A DNA stretch of 14,432 nucleotides, taken from Dictyocoela muelleri. Its lineage: Eukaryota; Microsporidia. How positions within the stretch are numbered: the stretch's first letter is position 1; each line of letters opens with the position of its first letter. Made by a program: the position numbers and the translations under genes. This document shows, one piece after another, positions 1-7,252 of the stretch. The stretch spans positions 1 through 14,432 of the forward strand of contig SDVU01000360.1 in NCBI GenBank assembly GCA_016256075.1, written 5' to 3'. The notes under the pieces were generated by a model that was given only the letters and a program-made list of their open reading frames with translations, ran no database searches and was not told the DNA's origin.

Positions 1-161
1 CTCTAAATAATGAGATAAACTTGGAAATGAAGTTATACAATCAAGGGCCCTGATATTTAGAGGTTTACAAAAATCCTGCTTCACAGGATTTTTGTAAACC
101 TCTAAATATCAGAGCCCTTGATTGTATAACTTCATTTCCAAGTTTATCTCATTATTTAGAG
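1..161. repeat. Near-perfect 78-bp inverted repeat (hairpin)
   Basis: Bases 1-78 are the reverse complement of 84-161 around a 5-base loop (79-83). I found one mismatch, C49 against A113; on a minus-strand transcript that position is a G.U wobble, so the RNA would pair along its whole length. The ends read CTCTAAAT and ATTTAGAG. No open frame is present. Near-identity of the arms suggests a young or actively corrected palindrome, such as a foldback MITE. The left flank lies outside the window, so a target-site duplication cannot be tested and the arms could extend further left. Confidence 0.9.
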
Positions 162-437
162 CTTTTTTGAATAAGAATCATGTTCTCTACTCTTACCAAT
201 TAAGATTTGATAATTTTTTAAGGTGGGGACTTACCGGTTGTAGAACCGGTTCTTGCATCTTTCTGTGTTTATAAAAAGGACCCCTTTGATTGATTTGTAT
301 ATAAATATATTTAAATAAAAAATAAAAAAAATAAAAAAAATCATAATCAAAAATTTAAATGAAATCAATTAAAATAATTGAAAAATAATTTAATTATATC
401 CTTAAAAATAATCCGAATGCATTATTGTCCGGATTGT
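162..437. other. AT-rich spacer with a short ACCGGTT palindrome
   Basis: No gene is seen. At 233-250 ACCGGTT and AACCGGT form a 7-bp hairpin with a GTAG loop, in a locally GC-richer patch (221-250) that could be the decayed end of the neighbouring Merlin element; I could not find its partner on the far side. At 410-436 AATCCG and CGGATT flank AATGCATT just beyond the transposase stop and may form a weak hairpin. Confidence 0.4.
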
Positions 438-1035
438 TTAAATATCTTTTTTTAAGAGTATATTCTTCAACCATTCGTCAATATTACTTCTTTTAACACC
501 GTGTTTTTTTCTCATTGAAGATTTTAACTCACCACAAAAACCTTCAATATTATTTGTATGGTTTTCGTTCGGAGCTTTAAAACCTTCCGAATGTATCACA
601 AGTTTATGATTCAAGCCTAAATTTTTTGCAACAGTAGGGTATGACGGTTGACCATCCGTGTGCAATTTACTCCCAAATCCTATTAAACCATTCATGGCAT
701 ATTTTAATGTATGTATTTCCTTATTTCGCACTCTTTTTGTAAAGAAATTTCTTTCGGCAGTATTATCAATCGCCCTCAAAATCCAGGTTGTATTCTGGAT
801 TTTTATCATCTGCAGATGTTGGATAACGTATTGTTTCTCTACGACACGAACTGTTTCATCTGCCTCCACTATTACACCAACACCATCTAATCATACTGTC
901 TTTCACTCATATATATATCTTATAAGATTTTCTCAATTTGAATATTACGGCTGAAATCAATTTCTTAGAAAAATTTAAGTATGTTATTATCTGATCATAA
1001 GAAGAATTTTTCATTAGAAAATAAATAAATTTAGC
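438..1035 (-). pseudogene. Merlin / IS1595-type DDE transposase relic
   Basis: An open minus-strand frame (890-438) encodes the catalytic half of an ISXO2/IS1595-type transposase, the family of eukaryotic Merlin elements. Visible motifs, numbered from the GTG at 869, are VEADET (first catalytic Asp, residue 4, preceded in frame by GVGVI), HTDGQPSYPT (second Asp, residue 72), and HTNNIEGFCGELKSS followed by KKHGV (Glu, residue 109). All three catalytic residues remain. The N-terminal zinc-ribbon and linker part is missing from this frame: an in-frame TGA lies at 891-893. Residues resembling IFSNEKFF and MSERQYD can be read in shifted frames between about 1035 and 900, so this end is frameshifted. 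The protein stops soon after DEWLKN, short of the usual C terminus. No TIRs were identified. Family call is firm; functionality is unlikely. Confidence 0.85.
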
Positions 1036-1322
1036 AATACATGGATTTTACATATGAAACTTGTTATTTTAAATTTTCGTGGCATCAGCTTGTTTTACCA
1101 CTATATAACAACCTTTTATAACTGGCTTCACAATATATTTGTAATGGGGAAATTCCACCACATAAACTTCAATAAATCACTGCATTAATATCTTTTTTTA
1201 ATTAAATAATCAAACACACCTTATATTGTTAAAATTGCATTATTTATGAAGTTAAAATATAATATAACATGTGTTTTTATTTAAGAAGATATAAATTTTA
1301 AAAAAAAATCAATTTCTTGTTT
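1036..1322. other. AT-rich spacer, possible decayed Merlin N-terminal region
   Basis: No open frame can be supported. On the minus strand, upstream of the Merlin relic, short stretches could be eroded N-terminal transposase sequence, but no zinc-ribbon cysteines were found. Otherwise the stretch is A/T-rich filler. Confidence 0.25.
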
Positions 1323-1380
1323 TTGTATCTTTTCCGGGCTAATTTTTTTTAAAAAAAAATTTAGCCCGGAAAAGATACAA
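1323..1380. repeat. Hairpin with CCGGGC core
   Basis: Bases 1323-1342 pair perfectly with 1361-1380 (20 bp). Beyond a single T-T mismatch, a T-run and an A-run in the loop extend the stem. The arm contains TTTTCCGGGCTAA. Locally GC-rich arms in very AT-rich surroundings suggest a small palindromic element or the end of one. Another CCGGGC hairpin lies at 14194-14240. Confidence 0.8.
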
Positions 1381-1827
1381 GACCCAGTACCCTAACAAAA
1401 ATTATAATATTTCATAGATTATTCCATAAACTTTTTTCTATTTTATAATTAGGAATATTAAAATCATAAAATCGTAAAATTTTTGTTAAAAATGTTAATT
1501 AAAAATTATATTTCGCAATTTTGGTTTACAAATAACTAAAGTTTTTTCTTTTAAACGGTTTTATTTTGATCAAAATATTAATATTATTTTGGATTTAGTA
1601 TATTTAATTAATTTACATAGATTATTGCATACCAATTTTAAAAAGTAACGAATATGGAAGTTAAATCTTTGTATTTTTTATAATACCGTAATATAGATGT
1701 AAAAATTTATTTATATAATGAATAATCAATTAACATTCAATTATACCATTTTTTTTAAAGATGTTTTTTATTTAAGATGCGATGTTCTTTGGGTGTATAA
1801 TCTAAAAAATCTAGGTACTTACTCTGA
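1381..1827. other. AT-rich intergenic stretch
   Basis: I see no gene, repeat or RNA in this region, only short A/T runs. Confidence 0.5.
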
Positions 1828-2087
1828 TTAGAGACCATAGAAAAATTTATGATAGAAAAAAATAAAAAATAGGTTTATGTCTAAAATTTTATGCTGATTT
1901 ATTTCCCTAAAACATTTTTTATATTTTTTTTATACTTTTTATTTTTCCATATTTCGCAAAGTGAAATATAGAAAAATAAAAAGTATAAAAATAAATATAA
2001 AAAATGTTTCAAGAAAAAAAATCAGCATAAATTTTAGATATAACCCTTTTTTATTTTTTCTATCATAAATTTTTCTATGGTCTCTAA
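1828..2087. repeat. Foldback element with ~130-bp imperfect arms
   Basis: The left arm starts TTAGAGACCATAG at 1828 and the right arm ends CTATGGTCTCTAA at 2087. The arms pair along roughly 130 bases each, with scattered substitutions and small indels, around a centre near 1959 (ATTTCGC, AAA, GTGAAAT). No coding potential is visible. The pattern fits a non-autonomous foldback or MITE-like element, older than the 1-161 palindrome because the arms have diverged. The outer TTAGAGACC could be the terminal motif. No target-site duplication is obvious: ACTCTGA precedes and CCCGGGT follows. Confidence 0.85.
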
Positions 2088-2180
2088 CCCGGGTCGCAAT
2101 TTAAACACCTATATTAAAATTGAAAATAAAAAAATAGATTTAAAAAATTAAAAAATACAATAAAATTAAATAGAATGAAT

Positions 2181-2452
2181 TTAATTCAGTATAATATCTA
2201 GAAATTCACCAAATTCATTATGTTTATAATTCTTGAAAAACATAAAAACATTTAAATGATCGTTTAATATTTCAATTTTTATACCATAACTATAGTGTTT
2301 CATTTTTTTAATAACGACCAAATATTTTCAATAGTCTGCTTGTTTGTTTTGGTTTCCGGATCAAGAAATTATATTTATGACATACAGAATCTCTAAAATA
2401 ATTTCCTATAGATTTTTATTCAGACCATTTATCAGATACAACATAGCTTTTG
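2181..2452 (-). pseudogene. C-terminal fragment of a second Merlin-type transposase
   Basis: Minus-strand translation gives YVVSDKWSE (about 2445-2419), which fits the second catalytic Asp motif (SDxWxxY), then after a shift of frame DPETKTNKQTIENIWSLLK and, after KKMKHYSYGIKIEI, HLNVFMFFKNYKHNEFGEFL, ending at the TAA at 2181-2183. Both the second Asp and the Glu (IEN) of the DDE triad can be read. Damage includes an in-frame TAA after SE and a frameshift between the YNF and DPET stretches. The first-Asp half was not recognised; a TIR-bearing element begins exactly at 2453, which probably explains the missing upstream part. The sequence differs clearly from the relic at 438-1035, so this is another Merlin lineage or an older copy. 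Confidence 0.7.
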
Positions 2453-3036
2453 GGGTCTTGTTCGGTATTATGCCCACCACTAAGATAGCTACCTTGGATT
2501 TGATTTTTATATTTTTTTTAATTTTTAACCCTTAATGGTTTGAAAAAATAAAAAATATTTTTAAAAATTTATTAAAAAAAAATATTTATAAATTATTTAT
2601 CGAATTGAAAATATTTTTTTTATTAAATTTAATCAAACTTAAATTAAAAACAGTGTTAAAAACTTCGTATCAATAAATAATATTAGATTTATTTAACAAT
2701 TATCATTAATATTTTAAACAATATATCAGAAATATCCTTAACATTGGGAAATCTGGTATCAAATTACCCCCATTAATTAATTAAGCATAAAAAAATATTT
2801 AAATTTAAAAGAATAATTTAAAATCTAATTTTAATAAAATTTTAATCAAATTTAAAATTTTTTAAAAAAATAATAATTACTGTTGTTACAGTAGCAACAT
2901 ATTCCAATTATAGGAATTATTTTTTTCTTGCTTTTCAAAAGGATTAAAATGCATAAATATCAAAAGTTTTTATTTATAAAAGTAAACCGCTTGGTAGTCA
3001 TTAATTTTTTTTAATAAATTCTTAACATAACTCTGA

Positions 3037-3080
3037 TCTAGTCTCAAATTCTCCACCCCCTGGGAAAATTTGAGATTAGA
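3037..3080. repeat. Hairpin with TCTAGTCTCAAATT arm
   Basis: Bases 3037-3050 pair with 3067-3080 over 14 bp with one G.T-type mismatch, leaving a 16-base loop that contains CCCCC and GGG. Part of the arm (CTAGTCTC) recurs in the hairpin at 12841-12877. Significance unknown. Confidence 0.65.
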
Positions 3081-3173
3081 TTCTAGATTTCTATATCAAA
3101 TACACTTTTAAGACATTAATGATAAAAATAAATTTTTAACCATATGAGCTATCTTTAAAAAAAAAATTTGCTT

Positions 3174-3237
3174 TTGTTCGGTATTATGCCCACATTTAAT
3201 TTTTAAAAATTTTATGGTGGGCATAATACCGAACAAG
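3174..3237. repeat. Perfect 20-bp hairpin made of two TIR copies
   Basis: TTGTTCGG...CCCAC at 3174-3193 and its exact complement at 3218-3237 enclose 24 AT-rich bases. This could be a nested MITE whose ends are the same repeat, or an end duplication of the 2453-3241 element. A related, less conserved version (TATGGTGGGTATGATAC) lies at 3325-3341 inside an R2 repeat copy. Confidence 0.85.
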
Positions 3238-3242
3238 ACCCG

Positions 3243-3392
3243 AAAATCGAATATACAGCTGGGTTTCTGGGTAGCTTAGGAAGTGAGTATTATTGGAACG
3301 CAATTAACCAAAAGTCTAAAGACTATGGTGGGTATGATACAACTCTCGGATTGGCATTTATGGGTGTTTTCAGTATGTAATATATATATATA
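3243..3392 (+). repeat. R2 repeat, copy IV (tRNA-like signals)
   Basis: This copy matches 4615-4750 on the plus strand and 5085-4951 on the minus strand. Shared landmarks are ATCG..TATAC..CTGGG, the block TAGCTTA..AAGTGA, AAAGTCTAAAGAC.ATGGT, and an end that runs into TGTAATATATAT. TAGCTTAGGAAG resembles a pol III A box, TTGG...CCAA could be an anticodon-type stem, and GTCTAAAGAC is a small stem like the long variable arm of type II tRNAs. A tRNA-derived SINE is therefore possible, but a short solo LTR or other repeat cannot be excluded. The R1 half found with other copies is absent: the TIR element ends immediately upstream. Confidence 0.55.
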
Positions 3393-4439
3393 GATTATTT
3401 TTACTACCAAAAAAATATAATTTAATTTATAAAATTTTCGAACCAGTTCAATTTGGAGAAACTTTTTTTTGCGGAAATTAGAAGAAATACTCAGTAACAT
3501 TAAATTTAAAAATTCAAATTTAAATAAAGGGAGATTACAAAATGTTAAAATATTTTGATACATTCTCATAAATAAGTTTATTTACTTTTCTCTACCCAAA
3601 GCATGATAATAAAAATCTATTTAATATATTCATAAGAGTATGTTAACGGATTTTAACGCCTTTATTCCTCCTTTATTTACTTTTAAGTATTTATATTTAG
3701 CGTCACTGGCTATCTCTTCTCATTACTGAAGCAAACGTTTCTCTAAATTGAACTATTTTAAATATTCATCGAAGTCATCATTTCTTGAATATAATAGAAA
3801 TTAAATGAAAAAAGCAATTATTTTTATATTAAAGATATATCAGAAACACACGGAAATGATTTCACAGATTGAACGTGAGCGTTTTGAAAAAGGCGGTTTT
3901 TAATATAACACACAAAAATTTAGTCTCTACATTCTATATAAGAAAAAAACAGATGATAAACTTTAATGGAATACTAGAATAATATAACACATATTATTGA
4001 ATAAATTCCTAAAAATTACGTGATTACACATATCTTTTAACTTTATCAAAAAAATATTATTTCAATTATATTTTTTGCTGTTAAAATTCTCCGGTGATAT
4101 TTTCAATCAACGACTTAAGTAACTTTAATCTGTATGAATTAGTTATTATTGATAAAAATTAATATAGATTACGATTTTTTATATAAATCTAATTTCTTTT
4201 TTAATTGTTAATCTTTAAACAAGTGATTCAAAGTTTTTCTAAAAAAATAAACTCCCAGGTCATCTCAAGGAGCATATTTTTTTATTGAAAATTTTAACCA
4301 TATTGAGACATATAGCTTGTGTTTAACACTATTAAATGTAAATTTGAAAATCATGCTTCAGACCTCGCAGAAACCGCTTTAACAAATAATAGGGATTGTA
4401 ATTAAGTGTCGAAAAATATAGAATTTTAGTATTGATATA
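3393..4439. other. Long AT-rich gene-free stretch
   Basis: No protein similarity, RNA gene or clear repeat was recognised in about 1 kb. The minus strand holds an open frame of 97 codons (3569-3276) with low-complexity composition that runs into the R2 repeat; I do not regard it as a gene. Slightly GC-richer patches near 3690-3740, 3850-3900 and 4250-4385 showed nothing recognisable. Confidence 0.5.
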
Positions 4440-4750
4440 CAGTTTTTCAAGTGTGTTATGGTTTAATTTGAATAATTATATATTGTAATGCAACATAAAA
4501 GACTATTATAGTTTGTATATGAATCTTGGGAGGCATCTCGGCAAAAGTAGTGAAACTAAAAGAAATATATTTAACTCTCTTATTATATTAATCCTGTAGA
4601 GTAATTGATAAAAAAATCGCGTATACAACTGGGCCTCTGAGTAGCTTACTAGTGACACCTTACATTGACACTAAGAACGATCAGTAAAAGAGAAAGGTTT
4701 AAGAAAACTTACTTTTTGGGCAACTATGTATGTTTTTATCATGTAATTTA
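4440..4750 (+). repeat. Composite R1-R2 repeat, copy I
   Basis: R1 (about 4440-4575) shares GGTTTAAT.TGA.AAT and the tail ATCTCGGCAAAAGTAGTG with the R1 copies at 5250-5120 and 6960-6814. A junction follows (TAATTGATAAAA..TCGC) that is the same in copy II, then R2 (about 4615-4750) with CTGGG, GAGTAGCTTACTAGTGAC and an end in ATGTAATTT. The R1-R2 order and spacing in two independent copies show that this is one unit of roughly 300 bp. It lies opposite copy II across a 200-base spacer, forming a large imperfect inverted repeat. No open frame is conserved between copies. Confidence 0.65.
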
Positions 4751-4950
4751 TTATTTTTATAAATGTGAGCTAATTAAATTTACAAAAATTCTACAAATAG
4801 TCAATCTAAACCATGTTCTTTATATTTATATATTAGTTTTATGTTCGAGTCTATTATTACAAGTTAAATCTAATGTCACCCCGATTTATAACATATAATT
4901 TGTTTCTTCTTGTAATAAACACCTTGATGCGACATAATCTGGTTTTAAAA

Positions 4951-5250
4951 AAATATATATTACAGGTTGTCAATATCTTGCCTACACAGGGAATTGTCTC
5001 AAACCATGGTCTTTAGACTTTTTCATAGTATTTTAATAATACGTCACTTATAAGCACACAAAAGCCCTACTGGATATGCGATTATCGTTTTATCAATTAA
5101 AAAGTATAAGACAGGTAATTATAGGCTTTTTAAAGAATTCTTTATTTCAACTACTTTTTTCCGAGATTCGTTTTCACACATATCTTCACAACTAGGTGAA
5201 TCACTTCAGCTTCATTATCATATTAAACCGAGTCTTAATCATTATACGGC
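4951..5250 (-). repeat. Composite R1-R2 repeat, copy II (inverted)
   Basis: Read on the minus strand, R1 runs 5250-5120 (GATTAAGACTCGGTTTAAT, AATGAAG, AATCTCGG, AAAGTAG), then the junction TAATTGATAAAACGATAATCGC, then R2 to 4951 (GGGCTTTTGTGTGCTTA, AAGTGACGTATTATT, AAGTCTAAAGACCATGG, TTTGAGACAATTCCC, TGTAATATAT). The GGTTTGAGACAATTCC stretch resembles a pol III B box. The 5' end of R1 stops within a few bases of the left MULE end at 5255. Divergence between copies is substantial, so the family is old. Confidence 0.65.
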
Positions 5251-5254
5251 TTTT

Positions 5255-5285
5255 CCTCGATTCGTCCCAGGAGACGAATCGAAGG
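5255..5285. repeat. Left palindromic end of the MULE
   Basis: TCGATTCGTC at 5257-5266 pairs with GACGAATCGA at 5273-5282 around six bases, with outer CC/GG pairing interrupted by one mismatch. It is a slightly decayed version of the perfect palindrome at the right end. Confidence 0.85.
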
Positions 5286-5501
5286 CAGTTTCGTTCCCGA
5301 AAAAAATTTATTACAATTTTTTTAAAAGTTTATTTAATTAGTTTTTATTTCGAATAAAATAACCATTACTTTTAAAAACCCCACTTTCAAAAAACCATTA
5401 TATTTCTCAATATATTGTAAAAGTAAATTTGTCTTTTTAATTTCTTGAATTATTTTGAATCTTTGAAATATTATGATCTTTTTGGTTTAAAGGCTCATAT
5501 A

Positions 5502-6748
5502 TTAATTGAATAATATTATACACAACTTTACTTGTTCTTTTTTCAATTCATTAACTAAAATTCTTATATCAGGATGATATACACGCACATTAAAGTTCAA
5601 TGCTCTATGCCAACATTCAATGGCATTGGTTGTTAATATAGAAGAGTGTAAAATCATATCATGAGAATTCAAAAATTAAAATCAAATACAGTGAATTTTG
5701 AATTTATATCCAAATAATTTTTTTTGAACCACGACCAATTTTATATATATCATTATAATAAATTTTTCTTTTTATGTAATTTTCATATTGTTCGATATTT
5801 TTTTCTAATTCTTCCTCAGGTAAAAAAGCTAAAGACATTATCATTTTTACATCTAATCTAAATTCGGAATCGTTTTTATATTTATTAGATAACAAACTTT
5901 GATTAACTTTCCTTATATACTTTGTGTCAAATGAAAGAAGCAGCCTTTTAAATTTGAACTTGGAAAAATCTGATGAAATGATAAATAAGCAGCCTGCTCA
6001 AAATCAATTATTATAATTTTTGGATGTTTTGTTACTTTACTTTTTAAAAAATTAAACGCATCATCATAAGATTTCTTTGATTTGGTTTTCATAAGAAAAT
6101 AACATAATAGAAATGTTTTATTTTTTACAACACCTATAATTGTATAAAATTGATAAAATAAAGAAGGACACGATTTAAATGTTCCATCTGCTATCCATAT
6201 TTCACATTGTGATAGATGTAGCAAATTGTTTTCGGTGGTAAAACATATGGCCCTATTGGAATTGTATATACCCGAGTCAAAAAGGTAAAATTTCTCTTTT
6301 TTATTTGTGAATTTTAATGATTCGTGAATATCACTCTCTTCATCATTATAAAAAATAAAATTTTTCTTTCTTTCTTTGTTTATCATATTTTGAATACTTT
6401 TATATTTAGGCATTTTTATTATATTAGAAGTATTTAAATCTTTTATATTTTTATAAATGATATCTCTTGTAGTTTCAGAATTCGTTATAGATCTTTTTTT
6501 CATATAATCCGTTAAATACATATTTTCGTTCAGTGCAAAGTCTTGAAGGTGTGAATGAGGTGTTTCCTTAATAATGTTACTTTCATAATTAAGAATAATT
6601 ACACCTTTGCAACTTCGACTCTACATCTCCATACAATTCCATTTTTAATATTTTTATGCATAGTATAACTATTTCCATTATATAAAATAATCTCTTTTGA
6701 TCTTTTTGAAAGAATTTTTTCGATTTTATCATGATTTAATTTAACCAT
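5502..6748 (-). pseudogene. MULE transposase with FLYWCH-type zinc finger, frameshifted
   Basis: The likely start is the ATG at 6748. The first 49 codons read as the start of a FLYWCH/WRKY-like finger (LYNGNSYTMHKN, VWRC) and end at TAG-free sequence followed by a stop; the finger continues in another frame (CKGVIILNYES, ETPHSHLQ) and leads into a long frame closing at 5913. That frame holds the MULE catalytic core: WIADGTFKSCPSLFYQFY (first Asp), IIIDFEQAA (second Asp), and GCFFHLTQSI, the family's C-x2-H signature. A second shift near 5913 leads to YIRKVNQSLLSNKY and SLAFLPEEEL (to 5704), and a third to TTNAIECWHRALN (third acidic residue, about 5625-5600), ending at the TAA at 5502. All three catalytic residues survive but at least three frameshifts break the gene. 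Confidence 0.85.
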
Positions 6749-6776
6749 AGAGGTTGTTAATTTTTAAGAACGAAAT

Positions 6777-6812
6777 TGTCCTCGATTCGTCCCCTGGGAC
6801 GAATCGAGGACA
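6777..6812. repeat. Right palindromic end of the MULE
   Basis: Perfect 17-bp arms (TGTCCTCGATTCGTCCC and its complement) separated by two bases, CT. It is much GC-richer than its surroundings. Since a palindrome is its own reverse complement, both element ends look the same on either strand. Confidence 0.9.
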
Positions 6813-6813
6813 T

Positions 6814-6960
6814 ATGTTAAAGACTTTTCATGAATTTTTATTTTTCTCTACTTTTTGCCGATATGCGTCGCCGCACTCATCCCCACACCTAAGAGAGTTC
6901 TTTCTACTTCATTGTCAGATTAGACCAAGCCTTAATCAGCTATACCACTCTGGAACAACT
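6814..6960 (-). repeat. R1 repeat, copy III
   Basis: On the minus strand this reads CCAGAGTGGTATAGC, GATTAAGGCTTGGTCTAAT, AATGAAGTAG, GGGGATGAGTGCGGCG, ATATCGGCAAAAAGTAG, and aligns along its length with 5250-5120. It is the most GC-rich and apparently least decayed R1 copy. The start (CCAGAGTGGT..TTAAGGC.TTGGTCT) resembles the D-arm and anticodon region of a Leu/Ser-type tRNA with an eight-base insertion, so a tRNA-derived SINE head is possible. Its 3' tail runs to the right MULE palindrome; no R2 follows. Confidence 0.6.
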
Positions 6961-7023
6961 CCATTTATACTATAATTATATAGTTATGACCGCTTAATGT
7001 CATTCCCTGATTATTTATTAAAA

Positions 7024-7092
7024 GGTGACGTCAGCGGGATTCGAACCACGATACTCAAATTTACATTCAAGAGTGTTAACCACTGAGCTATC
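7024..7092 (-). ncRNA. tRNA-like sequence (tRNA pseudogene or SINE head)
   Basis: The minus strand contains TAGCTCAGTGGTTAA (A box, 7090-7076) and GGTTCGAATCCC (B box, 7047-7036) at normal tRNA spacing, then CGCTGACGTCACC and a TTTT pol III terminator (7023-7020). The cloverleaf does not fold: the 5' acceptor strand is A/T-rich and does not complement TGACGTC, and the D, anticodon and T stems are mostly unpaired. It is therefore a decayed tRNA or a tRNA-derived repeat, not a working gene. Its 5' side runs straight into the 22-bp repeat array. A similar start (AAAGATAGCTCATATGGTTAA, minus) occurs at about 3160-3138. Confidence 0.6.
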
Positions 7093-7101
7093 TTTTTTTT
7101 A

Positions 7102-7252
7102 TTTTTATAAAAACACTTTTTCGTTTCTATAAAAACATTTTTTCATTTCTATAAAAACATTTTTTCATTAATATAAAAACATTTTTTCATTTCTATAAAA
7201 ACATTTTTTTTCATTTCTATAAAAAACTTTTTCATTTCTATAAAGCATTTTA
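7102..7252. repeat. Left array of the 22-bp repeat (inverted orientation)
   Basis: About six or seven units of the form CATTTTTTCATTTCTATAAAAA, the reverse complement of the unit at 9181-9389. Units near the inner end vary in length (T-run differences). There are no unique spacers. Together with the right array this forms tandem-repeat terminal inverted repeats. Confidence 0.9.

Larger units (their letters stand above)
2453..3241. mobile_element. Non-autonomous element with perfect 27-bp terminal inverted repeats
   Basis: Bases 2453-2479 (GGGTCTTGTTCGG...CCCACCA) are an exact reverse complement of 3215-3241, bounding 789 bp without a supported gene. A third copy of 20 bp of this repeat, at 3174-3193, points the same way as the left end and pairs perfectly with 3218-3237 to make a hairpin with a 24-base loop at the right end. 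The interior is A/T-rich and holds another hairpin at 3037-3080 and a small one at 2881-2899. The left end abuts a broken Merlin coding region, so this looks like an insertion into it, although no target-site duplication was found. Superfamily unknown. Confidence 0.7.
5255..6812 (-). mobile_element. MULE (Mutator-like) DNA transposon with palindromic terminal inverted repeats
   Basis: The element is bounded by inverted repeats of about 42 bp: 5255-5296 and 6769-6810 match at all but about four positions when one is reverse-complemented. The outer part of each repeat is itself a palindrome (CCTCGATTCGTCCC with GACGAATCG; perfect 17-bp arms at 6777-6793 and 6796-6812), and the inner part shares CAGTTTCGTTC against GAACGAAATTG. 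The interior carries one broken MULE transposase gene on the minus strand. At about 1.56 kb it is compact for an autonomous MULE. No 8-11 bp target-site duplication was visible. R1 repeats lie directly outside both ends. Confidence 0.8.

Noticed and set aside
658-954. Plus-strand open frame of 98 codons
   Set aside because: It is antisense to the clearly recognisable Merlin transposase on the minus strand.
2344-2535. Plus-strand open frame of 63 codons
   Set aside because: It runs antisense to the second Merlin fragment and across the TIR at 2453-2479; composition is typical of chance AT-rich frames.
3276-3569. Minus-strand open frame of 97 codons
   Set aside because: It overlaps the R2 repeat, has low-complexity Phe/Leu/Ile/Lys composition, and no recognisable motif.
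3840-3910. Possible short coding segment around a GC-richer patch
   Set aside because: Frames are short and translations showed no similarity to any family I know.
4665-4898. Plus-strand open frame of 77 codons
   Set aside because: It starts inside R2 and runs into AT-rich filler; the frame is not conserved in other R2 copies.
7024-7092. Functional tRNA gene
   Set aside because: The promoter boxes and terminator are present but acceptor, D, anticodon and T stems do not pair.
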